From Phytohabitans houttuyneae (lineage in GTDB: Bacteria; Actinomycetota; Actinomycetes; Mycobacteriales; Micromonosporaceae), in contig NZ_BLPF01000002.1 in the NCBI RefSeq assembly GCF_011764425.1, forward strand, positions 930,997-994,996: 64,000 nucleotides of DNA, written 5' to 3'. The translations under genes were made by a program, and so were the position numbers. Under the pieces are notes generated by a model that worked only from the letters and a program-made list of their open reading frames with translations, was not told the origin of the DNA and did not search any database. Below are positions 1 to 8,886 of this stretch, in pieces; position 1 is the stretch's first letter, and the number at the start of each line of letters is the position of its first letter.

Positions 1-1089
1 AGGGATGGGCACCATGCCCATGAGGCGTGCCGCGGCGCGCACGCCGCGGGCGATCCCGGCGCCCGACCACAGCGACCACTCCGCGGTGCACCAACGCACG
101 GCGGGGTGGGCGGCGGCAAGCCTTCCCATCTCACGGCGCAGCGACTCGTTGGCCAGTGCGTAGCCGTACAGGCCGGGGTGGGCGCCGCGGGCGGTGACCG
201 AGCCGAACGCGAGCACTGCCCGCAGGTGGCGATGGTCCACAGCGGACAGTACGGACTGGAGCGTGCCCACCTTGGCCGCGCCCATGGCGCTTATCTCCTC
301 GACGGTGAGCTTCCGGCCCGTCCCGCCGACGACACGCCCCGCGCAGTGCACGAGGGCGCGTGGCGCCAGCCCGGCGAGGCACCGCCGGGCCGCCTCGCGG
401 TCGGTGAGGTCGACCTGCACGACCTGCGCCTCCGGCGCCAGCCGCCGCAGCATGGACACGTACCGCTGCGTGTCGATCGGCGCCTCCGCCTCCGCGCGGA
501 CGTCGACGACGACCGGCACCGCTCCGGCCGCGGCGAGCGCGACCGCCACGCGGATGCCGAGCCCGCCCAGCCCGCCGGTCACGACGACGGCCTGGCCGGC
601 GAGGTCCGGCGCGCCGGCCGGCAGCGGGATCGGCCGCCACCCATCGGTGGTGACCGTGCCGTCGCCGTGCACGGCGAGGTCGTCGACCGCGTACGGCGGC
701 GCACCGAGCAGTCCGGTGGCCGTGGCCAACGCGGCCGGTGTCGGGTCGGCGAGTTCGATGACGGTCGCCACCGTCTTTGACTGCTCGGCCGCGAGGCCAC
801 GCAGCAGGGTGCCGCCGCCCGCGCCACTGTGCACCAGAACGACATGGCGCGCGCCGGGGCCGGCCGACATCGCGGCCAGCAGCGTGGGAAGCGCCTCGTC
901 CGACAAGGAGGTGCCCAGGGCCACCACGTCCACGGTCGGACCGTCGACGCCCGGCGACGCGGCGCGCAGGTGCCGGACGAACGGGTGGTCGTCGGAGCCG
1001 ACGACCCGCCAGCGGACCGGCCGCGACGACACCCGCACCGGGACCCGCACGGGAACGAGCGCGCGCAACGTGATGCGGGTAGATGCCAT
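1..1089 (-). CDS. PKS-type ketoreductase (KR) domain protein, partial
   Basis: The 3' end lies beyond the left edge of the window; 363 codons are visible with no stop. The frame starts at ATG 1089 behind an AGGGGGA ribosome site. Residues ~1-140 look like the structural half of a polyketide-synthase KR and ~145-350 like the catalytic half: an NADP-binding GGLGGLG loop, then a Ser in FGSVTARG and a Tyr in YGYALANE, matching the KR Ser/Tyr/Asn active site. Near the visible end come EWSLWSGAG and MGMVPIP, as in modular PKS KR domains. It would reduce a beta-keto group on an acyl carrier. No ketosynthase or acyltransferase is visible, so it may be a stand-alone KR, a fusion continuing left, or the edge of a polyketide cluster. 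The KR assignment is firm; the role is open. Confidence 0.75.
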   Translation of the reverse strand, partial: MASTRITLRALVPVRVPVRVSSRPVRWRVVGSDDHPFVRHLRAASPGVDGPTVDVVALGTSLSDEALPTLLAAMSAGPGARHVVLVHSGAGGGTLLRGLAAEQSKTVATVIELADPTPAALATATGLLGAPPYAVDDLAVHGDGTVTTDGWRPIPLPAGAPDLAGQAVVVTGGLGGLGIRVAVALAAAGAVPVVVDVRAEAEAPIDTQRYVSMLRRLAPEAQVVQVDLTDREAARRCLAGLAPRALVHCAGRVVGGTGRKLTVEEISAMGAAKVGTLQSVLSAVDHRHLRAVLAFGSVTARGAHPGLYGYALANESLRREMGRLAAAHPAVRWCTAEWSLWSGAGIARGVRAAARLMGMVPIP

Positions 1090-1188
1090 CAGTCCCCCTC
1101 ACGCTCCGTTACTTCAAAAAGGTATACCTAGTGGGTTGGCCCGGCAAAGGAATCGGCGAGGGTCTTTGCGCGGATGGCGGAGCCGTAC

Positions 1189-2543
1189 CTATGCGGATGG
1201 CCGGGAAAGGTGCGCAGTGGCCGCGGCGGCTTTGAGGAGCATGGGACGGGCGGCGGCCTGGAAGTCCACCTCCGGGTCCAGCTCGCGGACGGTGTGTTCG
1301 ATCACGAGCAGTGACATCAGCGGGAACACGAACTCCGAAGCGGCGTACAGGCCGTAGTCGCGCTGGAGTGTGAACAGGTCCGTGCCGAACCGCATGAGCT
1401 CGAAGTCCTTGGCCGGCACGCCGGAGTTTCGGTGCACGAGCTCCGCCACACTCGCGACGAAACCGGCCACGTCGGCGTCCGGGGCGAGCCGCACGGCGCT
1501 CTCCACCACCACCTCGCCACAGCGCGGGCCACGTCCCAAGGCGAGCCCGAGGAAGAACTCCGCGAACTGGCGGCGAACCGTCGGGTTCAACCGCACACTG
1601 AACCCGGCATCGAGAATCACCACCCGGGGACCGCGGAGATAGACGTTTCCGGGGTGGAGGTCGCAGTGGACGAAGCCGTCGAGGAACAGCATCTGATAGA
1701 CCGCGCTGAGCATGCGCAGTGCCAACTGTGGACGGCGGGCCGCGGAAATCGTCGACACCGGCGCCGCGGCCAGGTCCGGGATGTACTCCATGACGAGGCA
1801 CTGCGGCCGGCACAGCTCGGTCACCGGCTCCGGCACCCAGACGTACTCGGCGTCGTCGAAGTTGCGGACCAGCGTCGCCAGGTTGTCCCGCTCGGCGGCG
1901 AAGTCGAGCTGGCCGAGGATCGCCGTGCAGATGAAGCCGGTGAGTTCGCCGACCGGTACGCCACGCGCAGGCGGGAGCCGCTCGGCGAACTTGCCAAGGC
2001 CGTGCAGGATCGCCAGGTCCAGCGTCATGCGGCGGCGGATGTCGGGTCTTCGCAGCTTGACGGCGACCAGCCGCCCGTCGGTGAGCGTGGCCCGGTACAC
2101 CCCGGCGACACTGCCGCTGGCGACCGGCTCGGGTTCGACCTCGGCGAAGATCCGGTGCAGCTCCGGACCGTACACGTCAGCCAGCGCCGCGCTCGCCTGG
2201 CGTCGCGTCATCGGCCGGACGCGGTCGTGCAACTGGCCGAGCTCGTCACACAGCAGCGGCGGCAGGATGTCCCGCCTGGTGCCGATGATCTGGCCGAACT
2301 TGACGAACGCGGGACCCAGGCGCTCGACCTGACGGACGAGCCGGCGGTAGAAGAAGCCGGCCGCGGCCGTGCGGCCTCGCACGATCCGCAGCACCGTCGC
2401 AGCGACCGCCGAGGGAGCAGGAACACCGCACAGCTCAACGCGATGGTCCCCGCTCGGACAGCCATCGCGAGCCGCGACGGCCGCGCCTCCAGGTCGGCGC
2501 GGCCGGTCTGACCGCCGTCGGGTCGGATGGTCTCTCCGGGCAT
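1189..2543 (-). pseudogene. AarF/UbiB (ABC1) family atypical kinase, frameshifted near its N-terminus
   Basis: The main frame (from about 2394 to 1189) contains all ABC1-kinase landmarks: a KFGQ motif after the N-helix (VKFGQIIGTRRD), an Ala/Ser-rich nucleotide loop (VASGSVAGVYRA), catalytic HCDLHPGN, and DAGF in place of DFG. That frame lacks a good start. A second frame opens with ATG 2543 behind a very good GGAGGTG site and encodes about 45 natural-looking residues with a hydrophobic stretch, joining the kinase frame if one base is added at about 2413-2415 (a CCC run). The repaired length is about 451 residues, normal for the family. Homologues support quinone biosynthesis or lipid homeostasis at the membrane; the substrate here is unknown. 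Sequence error and genuine pseudogene cannot be told apart from the sequence alone. Confidence 0.8.
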
Positions 2544-2636
2544 GAGCACCTCCGGATCGGCGAGCCGCAAACGCAAGCTGGGCTGGCGGGCCAGGGCTCT
2601 TTCGGCACCTAGCCCGCCAGCCGGTCGACTGCGATG

Positions 2637-3278
2637 TCAGAAGGCTTCCTGCGGCAGGTATCCGCCCATCCGGAACCGCAGGCTGGTGACGTACGCCACC
2701 GGCTCGCCCTTGGGGTTTTTCATGTCGTGCAGCGGCAGCATCCGGTAGATCTGGCCCTTGCCGGGTGAGCCCGCCGGAGGAATCTGGCGGACGTCGTCGA
2801 TCGTGAGGATGATCGGCTCACGGTTGATCAGCTTCAGGCCCAGCTTGGGCATGTCGAAGATCGCGCCGACCGCCATCCGGCAGGCCTTGGCCGAGGGGCC
2901 CTCGCCCGCGTACGGGTCGAACGGCGTACGGATCTGGCCGGTCGACAGGCAGTCGGGGTTCAGCGTGACCGTGATCTTGCCGAGCTCCTCGCACTCACCG
3001 GTCATCTTCATCTCGATGAGGTTCGTGTAGACCTCGGCGGACGCCCACTCCGAGGACGTCGGCTCCGAGCGGACGACCCGGACGTACCCGTCGAACTCAA
3101 CGGTGTATTCGCCCACGCCGGGAACGGCGAAGGTGTCCACTGAGCTGATACCGAGGTTGTCGATGCCGGGCTCCGGCGGGGTCCAGGGCACCACGGTCGT
3201 GCCCTCGTAAAGGTTGGGCACGCCGTCGGTGTTGACCGGCCGTCCGTAGACGACAGACGGCTGCGTACTGGTGGTCAT
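2637..3278 (-). CDS. conserved protein of unknown function, partner of the HEAT-repeat gene
   Basis: This 213-residue protein has no signal peptide or membrane segment. It starts at ATG 3278 behind an AAGGA site. The sequence is Pro/Thr-rich at the N-terminus and then alternates short hydrophobic strands (for example EYTVEFDGYVRVVRS and KITVTLNPDC), suggesting a compact beta-sandwich. It contains three Cys, two of them in ECEELG and NPDC. It lies 30 bp downstream of the HEAT/EF-hand gene on the same strand, so the two are probably co-transcribed. I do not recognise the family and assign no function. A role as a small soluble partner of the upstream protein is only an inference from adjacency. 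Confidence 0.7.
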   Translation of the reverse strand: MTTSTQPSVVYGRPVNTDGVPNLYEGTTVVPWTPPEPGIDNLGISSVDTFAVPGVGEYTVEFDGYVRVVRSEPTSSEWASAEVYTNLIEMKMTGECEELGKITVTLNPDCLSTGQIRTPFDPYAGEGPSAKACRMAVGAIFDMPKLGLKLINREPIILTIDDVRQIPPAGSPGKGQIYRMLPLHDMKNPKGEPVAYVTSLRFRMGGYLPQEAF

Positions 3279-3308
3279 GGCAGTCCTTTCCGAGTCGCCG
3301 CAAAGCGG

Positions 3309-4634
3309 TCAGGCCATCAGGGTGGTGTGGTCGCAGCAGGTCAGGCCAGTGCGGTCGGCCACGCCGTCCTGGTCCATGTCGATCTCGCCGTCAACGGTCG
3401 AGTAGACGTCCCGGGAGTTGAGGTCGATGGCGCCGTCGTTGTCCCAGTCGTTGAGCTTGCCCTTGAACGTGCCGAGGATGAACGCGTTGGTCATGTGGCC
3501 GATCTCGGGGTCGTGCAGAGTGGACAGCACGCCGTTGCCCGGCAGCAGAACCTCGTCCATGGTCTTGCCGGCGATCCGGGCGAGGTTGACGTAGCCCCAG
3601 CCCTGGAAGCGGCCGCGCACGTAGCGGATGGCCGCCTCTTCGCGGATCTGGAACTTCGGCTCCAGGTGCCAGGTGCCGTAGCGGGCGAAGCCGATCGAGG
3701 CCTGGCGGGTGCCCTCGCTCGGGTCGTCGGCGTGGCCGGACTTGAAGAACGTCCGGGGCACGAGGGACTCGAAGAAGAAGTTGCCGCGGTCGCGACGGGT
3801 CCGGTCGGTGAAGCCGCGGAACAGGTAGTTGTCGCAGTGGGGCGAACCGTCGGCGTGCAGGCCCGAGATGGTCTTCGCGATGACCAGTTGCTTCTCCCGC
3901 GTCTCGACGTTCGGGCACGCGTGCGCCTGGCCGTAGATGCGCGCGAGGCCCTGCGGCGCCAGCGAGATCTTGCCCCAGTGCTGGTTGGAGTCGTCCAGGC
4001 GGACGTACAGGTCGCAGTGGATCAGAAGGTAGATCGTCTCGTCGAAGGTCCGGCCCGGCGTGAACTTGCCGGAGCGTCCGTCGAATGCCGGGTCGCCGGT
4101 CTGCAGCTCGCTGCGGAACAGCGTGGACCACTCGGCGATCTCCGGGTCGGCATCCTTGCTGAACCGGGTGAGCGTCGCCAACGCGTGGGGGCCACCGAGC
4201 TTTTCGATCGCCCACAGCGCGTCCCACCGCAGCTCGCGGTTGGCGTCGTGCAGGACGGCCTGCTCCAGCAGCTCGATCGCGTCGGGCAAGTCCCGGTCTG
4301 CGTACTCGAACAGCGCCTGCTCGCGCATGGCGGCGTCCGGGTGCGACAGCGCCTGCTCGCGCAGCTCCTGGTTGGTCCGGTTGTCGAGCCGGATCGCCGC
4401 GCGGTTGAGCGCGTACCCGAAGTCACTGGCCCATGCCGCCGGGTCTCCCGCCACGAACCGTGGGTCCACAGAGGACAGAGTGGTCCGGTAGGCGAAGTTC
4501 AGGGCGTCGCGCTGATCGACGTTCAGGTCGTCGACCAGGACGGGTGCCGCCTCGGACGGTACTGCCTCTTCCCACGCACCAGGATCAGTCCGGGCAAGTG
4601 CTGCCGGTGACTTGTTGCATAGATCGATTGCCAT
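3309..4634 (-). CDS. HEAT-repeat protein with C-terminal EF-hand/dockerin-like calcium loops
   Basis: This 441-residue protein starts at ATG 4634 behind AAGGA and has no signal peptide. Residues ~85-180 hold helical HEAT-like repeats (REQALSHPDAAMREQALFEYA and following), a protein-interaction scaffold. The middle (~180-390) is a Cys/His-containing domain I do not recognise, including HCDLY, HACPN and SPHCDNYLFRG. The C-terminus has two Asp-rich loops, DWDNDGAIDLN and DMDQDGVADRTG, which fit the DxDxDGxxD calcium loop of EF-hands and dockerins, followed by a terminal CCDHTT. Calcium binding is therefore plausible. It is the first gene of a two-gene unit with the small beta-rich protein downstream. 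Function is unknown. Confidence 0.75.
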   Translation of the reverse strand: MAIDLCNKSPAALARTDPGAWEEAVPSEAAPVLVDDLNVDQRDALNFAYRTTLSSVDPRFVAGDPAAWASDFGYALNRAAIRLDNRTNQELREQALSHPDAAMREQALFEYADRDLPDAIELLEQAVLHDANRELRWDALWAIEKLGGPHALATLTRFSKDADPEIAEWSTLFRSELQTGDPAFDGRSGKFTPGRTFDETIYLLIHCDLYVRLDDSNQHWGKISLAPQGLARIYGQAHACPNVETREKQLVIAKTISGLHADGSPHCDNYLFRGFTDRTRRDRGNFFFESLVPRTFFKSGHADDPSEGTRQASIGFARYGTWHLEPKFQIREEAAIRYVRGRFQGWGYVNLARIAGKTMDEVLLPGNGVLSTLHDPEIGHMTNAFILGTFKGKLNDWDNDGAIDLNSRDVYSTVDGEIDMDQDGVADRTGLTCCDHTTLMA

Positions 4635-4747
4635 CGCGGGATATCCTTTCCCGTTTGGGTTCCGATAACCAACGTGATGAAACTATGGGAGTCTGGCGGG
4701 GATTACTTCTTGTGGATTGTCAAGCCATCACTCGGTAGCGCCGCCGC

Positions 4748-4900
4748 GTGAATCGCCGGACGGTGATCGAATACGCCATCCGCCGGATCCGCGGCCAGGC
4801 GGCACGCAACCTCGTGATGGATCTCGAAAGCGCCGGCTACAAGGTCAAATACGTCACGCGGGACGGTGCCGGGGCGCGCTCGTCTGCTCGGCGGCCGTCA
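4748..4900 (+). other. possible short or truncated gene of unknown function
   Basis: From GTG 4748 about 40 codons read like real protein (YAIRRIRGQAARNLVMDLES, then YKVKYVTRDG). After about base 4870 the frame runs antisense to the sigma-factor gene and becomes the Arg-rich composition typical of shadow frames. It could be the head of a gene cut short by rearrangement, a small protein whose end I cannot place, or chance. There is no recognisable family and no strong ribosome site. The end coordinate is approximate. Confidence 0.2.
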
Positions 4901-5423
4901 TGGCGGCGACAAGGTCGTCGCGGGCGCGGGCGACGCGGGAGCGGATGGTGCCGGTGGGACAGTCGCAGACCTGCGCGGCCTCGGCGTAGGACAGGCCGAC
5001 GATCTGGGTGGCGACGAACGCCTCGCGCCGCTCGGGTGGCAGATCGTCCAGCAGCCGGCGCAGCACCACCCGGTCCTCCACGGCGTGGCGGTCGCTGCCG
5101 CGGGAGTCTGCGGTGACCTGCCAGTCTTCCAAGCTCGCGGGCTGGGCGCGGGTGGCCGCCGCGCGGTGGTGGTCGAGGACGACGCGGCGGGCGATGGCGT
5201 AGAGCCAGGTGGTCGCGGAGGAGCGGCCGGCGAACCGGGGCAGGCTGCGCAGCGCCCGCGCGTACGTCTCCTGCGTCAGGTCGTCGGCTTCGCGACGACC
5301 GGCGAGGTGGGCGACGAACCGCCAGATCTGCTGCTGGGTGTCGCGGACGAACGCGGCGGCAGCGGCGTGATCGCCTCGCCCGGCGGCCAGCGCCAGGCGG
5401 GTCGTCGCGCGCTCCTGGCCCAC
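4854..5423 (-). CDS. ECF-family RNA polymerase sigma factor
   Basis: Region 2 covers residues ~20-90, with the core-binding DDLTQETYARALRSLPRF and WLYAIARRVVLDHHR. Region 4 covers ~125-180, with the LPPERREAFVATQIVGLSYAEAA helix-turn-helix. I choose GTG 5423 because GGGAGG sits seven bases upstream; a GTG at 5438 is in frame but overlaps that site. No anti-sigma gene is adjacent. Downstream on the same strand comes the HEAT-repeat unit, about 220 bp away, which it might control. The family is certain; the stimulus is unknown. Confidence 0.85.
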   Translation of the reverse strand: MGQERATTRLALAAGRGDHAAAAAFVRDTQQQIWRFVAHLAGRREADDLTQETYARALRSLPRFAGRSSATTWLYAIARRVVLDHHRAAATRAQPASLEDWQVTADSRGSDRHAVEDRVVLRRLLDDLPPERREAFVATQIVGLSYAEAAQVCDCPTGTIRSRVARARDDLVAAMTAAEQTSAPRHRPA

Positions 5424-5470
5424 GTCCGGTCCTCCCACCGAGAATATACAGCTATCTATGGACCACGGCA

Positions 5471-5508
5471 GCGTGCCGCGGCCGGCGAAAACGCCGGCCG
5501 CGGCACGC
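5471..5508 (-). terminator. strong hairpin, probable terminator of the metalloprotease gene
   Basis: Two perfectly complementary 17-base arms (5471-5487 and 5492-5508, starting GCGTGCCGCGG) enclose an AAAA loop. The structure lies just past the stop of the metalloprotease gene and before the sigma-factor promoter region. No U-tract follows, as is common in high-GC actinomycetes. Confidence 0.75.
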
Positions 5509-5526
5509 CGATACCGGTGCGGGTGG

Positions 5527-7155
5527 TCAGGCGATCCGGTTGGCGGTCCAGCGCTGCGACGGCTCGGCGGTCGAGCAGTTGAGCAGCTTCAGCGGGGCGC
5601 CGGCGTAGGTCGCGTCGGAGCCCACGCACAGGCTGGCGGAGCCGGCCGGCCGGACCTGGTACGTCACGCCGGACTGGACCGCGAACGTCCACTGCTGGGA
5701 CTGCGTGCCGGTGCAGGTCTGCTGCACCACGAGCGCGCCCGCCACCGCGGCCCCACCCTCGACGGCGACGCACTTGAGGCTGTGCCGGCTGGTCAACAGG
5801 TAGGCGCCGCTGACGGTCGTGTCCACCCGCCACTGCTCGTTGAGCTTTCCGGTGCCGGGCCAGTTGACGAGGCTGGCGCCGTCGTTCTCGCGGAAGTCGT
5901 ACAGGTCCATGGCCATGTTGGCGCCGTTGCCGTCCACCAGGTCGCTGGTGAACATCAACACCGCGCCCGACTCGACCGCGCCGGCCGGTGCGGTCCCGCT
6001 GCCCGTGGTGACGGTCAGCGGAGGCGACTGCGCCGAGGTGCGGACGGCCCCGCCGACCGTCACGCGGTGCCGGACGGTGTACGTGGCCGTGCTGCCCGGG
6101 ATCAGCCCGGTCACCCGGACCGCGGGCCGCCAGGCCGGGACCGTCGCGATCACCACACCGTCACTGAGCAGCTGGAAGTCCTCGGTGAAGCCGCCACCCC
6201 GAGGCGCGATGCTCGGCAGGAAGGACAGCGCGACCGAGGTGCCCTCCACGTCGGTGGCGCGCAGGTTCTGCGGTGCCAGCGGCGGGATCGTGGTCATCGG
6301 CGGCACGGAGGCGCCGGGCTGCAGGTACAGGCTGTGCAGGGCGGCGTTGAAGTGGGTCGGCAGGTACGGGCCCTGCGGGTTGACCGCGAAGTAGTCGTCC
6401 CGGTTGCAGTCCAGCAGCCGCACGGCCAGCGGGTCGGGGCAGGCGGTCGGGGTGTCGACCTGGCACAGCGTCTCGTTCGCGTCGCTGCAGTGCCCGCCCT
6501 GGACGAAGTTCGGCGCACCCGGCAGCACGCCGCCGAGCGCATGGGCGAACTCGTGGGTCACGGTGTGCCCGTTGAGGCAGGCCGGCTCGAACGTCGCCCA
6601 GATCGCCCGCTGGTTGTACAGGTTGTCGGTGCTCGGCCTGCTGTCGTTGCCCACGCTGTCGTTGTCCACGCCGGCACAGCCGCGGAAGTTCTCCGACACC
6701 ACCATGTAGATGCGGTTGCCGCTGGCGTACCCGAGCGAGCGGAGCGTCTCCTTCCACACGCCGACGTTGGTCTGGCCGGTCGGGACCTGCACCTGCTGGA
6801 TGGTGATGTGGCAGTCCCCGTACCGGGTCTTCGTGGTGTGGTAGCGCAGCCGCCGCTCGGCGCCGTCGCGACGCGCGCTGTCGTTCACGTTCTGCTCGAC
6901 CACCCACGCCGCGGCCCGGATGTCCGCCTCCCGCTCGGCAAACCGGCTGGTGCCCGGCTCGTAGGTGTACAGCCACTGGATCCGGTGCCCGCTGGTGCCG
7001 TCGTCGACGCACGTCACGGGCGGTGCGCCGGCCTTTCCGCCCGGTGCGGCGGTGGCCGGTGACCCGACACCACCCACTGTGGACACGACCGCTGCCAGGC
7101 TGGCGGCAGCCGTCACCAGCGCCGCCAACAGGCGGCGCGGACTGTTGTTCCGCAT
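5527..7155 (-). CDS. secreted zinc metalloprotease with fibronectin-III and ricin-type lectin domains
   Basis: This 542-residue protein starts at ATG 7155 behind GGGGAGAA and has a clear signal peptide (RRLLAALVTAAASLAAVV, cleavage near ATAAPG). The catalytic part (~45-270) carries HEFAHALGG, an HExxH zinc motif, and several Cys that could form disulfides. A fibronectin-III-like domain (~285-375) follows, then a ricin-B/RICIN lectin domain (~385-541) with repeated QxW motifs (NEQWRV, SQQWTF, SQRWTA). It probably digests extracellular protein while held to a sugar or cell-wall surface. It stands alone, bounded downstream by a strong hairpin. The third zinc ligand and exact peptidase family are not settled. 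Confidence 0.85.
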   Translation of the reverse strand: MRNNSPRRLLAALVTAAASLAAVVSTVGGVGSPATAAPGGKAGAPPVTCVDDGTSGHRIQWLYTYEPGTSRFAEREADIRAAAWVVEQNVNDSARRDGAERRLRYHTTKTRYGDCHITIQQVQVPTGQTNVGVWKETLRSLGYASGNRIYMVVSENFRGCAGVDNDSVGNDSRPSTDNLYNQRAIWATFEPACLNGHTVTHEFAHALGGVLPGAPNFVQGGHCSDANETLCQVDTPTACPDPLAVRLLDCNRDDYFAVNPQGPYLPTHFNAALHSLYLQPGASVPPMTTIPPLAPQNLRATDVEGTSVALSFLPSIAPRGGGFTEDFQLLSDGVVIATVPAWRPAVRVTGLIPGSTATYTVRHRVTVGGAVRTSAQSPPLTVTTGSGTAPAGAVESGAVLMFTSDLVDGNGANMAMDLYDFRENDGASLVNWPGTGKLNEQWRVDTTVSGAYLLTSRHSLKCVAVEGGAAVAGALVVQQTCTGTQSQQWTFAVQSGVTYQVRPAGSASLCVGSDATYAGAPLKLLNCSTAEPSQRWTANRIA

Positions 7156-7342
7156 TCAGTTCTCCCCGTGTGTCGGTTGCAAGGCAGGAGCACTCAGGCG
7201 AACGCACCGTAGGACGGCCCTCCTGCGTTTCGGTGACTTCGCACTGACGCGGGTCATCCCTCCGGGAACCAGACCGCCTCCGCTTCCGACTACCTCTCCG
7301 GGCACCGTCCGGACCGCCTGACCACCTACTTTGGAGGACTCC

Positions 7343-8802
7343 TTGTCGACCACCACGAGCCCGGAGACGCTGCCCACGCTCGCCGGTCCGCCGCGCGCCA
7401 GACCGCAGGCGAGGCCGCGGTCGATCGGGCCGCTGGTGCTGCGCCTGCACTTCTACGCCGGCATCCTCGTCGCACCCTTCCTGGTGGTCGCCGCGCTCAC
7501 CGGCCTGGCGTTCGTGTTCACCCCCCAGCTGGACCGCCTCGTCTACGCCCACGAGCTCCGCGTAGACATCGGCGCCCAGCCGGCCCGCCCGCTCGGTGAG
7601 CAGGTGGCCGCCGCACGGACCGCGCACCCGGACGGCACCTTCGCCGCGGTGATCCCGCCGGTCGAGGCGACGGACACCACCAGGGTCGTCTTCGACATGC
7701 CCGACCTGGGGAGAAGCAGCACACCGTCTACGTCGACCCGTACACCAACGAGGTGCGCGGCACCCTCACCACCTGGTACGGGGAGACGCCGCTGCAGACG
7801 TGGCTGGACGACCTGCATCGCAACCTGCAGCTCGGCGACGTCGGCCGGCACTACTCCGAGCTCGCGGCGAGCTGGCTGTGGCTCGTCGTCCTGGGTGGAC
7901 TGTTCCTGTGGCTGCGTCGACAGTGGACCGGACGGCGCAAACTGCGCCGCACGGTGCTGCCCGACCTCGCGGCGAAGGTGGGTGTGCGCCGCACGCGCGG
8001 CTGGCACGCCGCCACCGGTGTGTGGCTCGCCGTCGGCCTGCTCGCCCTTTCCGCCACCGGGCTGACCTGGTCGCGGTACGCGGGCGGCAACTTCGACATC
8101 CTGCAGGACGGGTTCAACGCGCACAGCCCCACGCTGGACACCGCGCTGGCCGGCGCGAGCACGGGCGGCGCCAGCACCGAGGGCGGTGGCCATCACGAGG
8201 GCGGTGTTACGAGCGGCAACGGTGTCTACAACGTGTCCGATGTGGACCGGGTGACGCTGGTCGCGCGTGCGGCGGGCGTCGGCGGAAAAGTGGAGGTCAC
8301 CCCGCCCTCCGAGGCCGGTACCGCGTGGACGGTGAACCAGGACGACCCGGCCTGGCCGTACGGTTGGGACCGCGTCGCCGTCGACCCCGCCACCGGCACG
8401 GTGGTGGCCAAGAGCGAGTTCGCCGATTGGCCGTTGCTGGCACAGCTGTCCAAGCTGGGCGTCGCGTTCCACATGGGGTTCCTGTTCGGGATCGTCAACC
8501 AGGTCCTGCTCGTCGCTCTCGCCACCGGCCTGCTCTGCGTCATCGTCTGGGGGTACCGGATGTGGTGGCAGCGCCGCCCCACCCGCACCGACCGTGCCGC
8601 GCCGCTCGGTGCGCCGCCGGCCCGCGGCGCCTGGCGCGAGGCGCACCCGGCCGCGGTGGCGGTGCTGCTGCTCGTGGCCGTCGCGGTCGGCTGGGCGCTG
8701 CCGCTGCTCGGCCTCACGCTCGCCGCTTTCCTGGTGCTGGACCTGATCCTCGGCGGTGTACGCCGCGGGCGCGCCCGCCGGGCGGTCACCGCACCGGACT
8801 GA
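7343..8802 (+). pseudogene. PepSY-TM membrane protein (iron-regulated/PiuB-like), frameshifted
   Basis: Two frames together make one protein. The first, from TTG 7343 behind GGAGG, encodes an N-terminal membrane helix (LRLHFYAGILVAPFLVVAAL) and the first PepSY region. The second resumes with HTVYVDPYTNEVRGTL, a typical PepSY strand, and continues through three or more further helices (~WLWLVVLGGLFLWL, LLVALATGLLCVIVWG, and two near the end). Adding one base at about 7708-7711 (DLG followed by EKQHTV) restores a protein of about 486 residues. A His-rich loop (GGGHHEGG) could bind metal. PepSY-TM proteins sit in the cytoplasmic membrane and are often tied to iron or reductase systems. No partner gene is obvious here. 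Confidence 0.8.
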
Positions 8803-8886
8803 AGATCCTCCCGCGACTGTCGGGTTCTTGTCCTCGTCCATCCCGGACGGGCGGGAAGCTGTGCGGTGGTGGTGAGGGAGGCCGAG

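Noticed and set aside
5458-7062. Long open frame on the + strand opposite the metalloprotease
   Set aside because: Composition is Arg/Gly/Val-rich with no domain; it is a shadow of the high-GC gene on the other strand.
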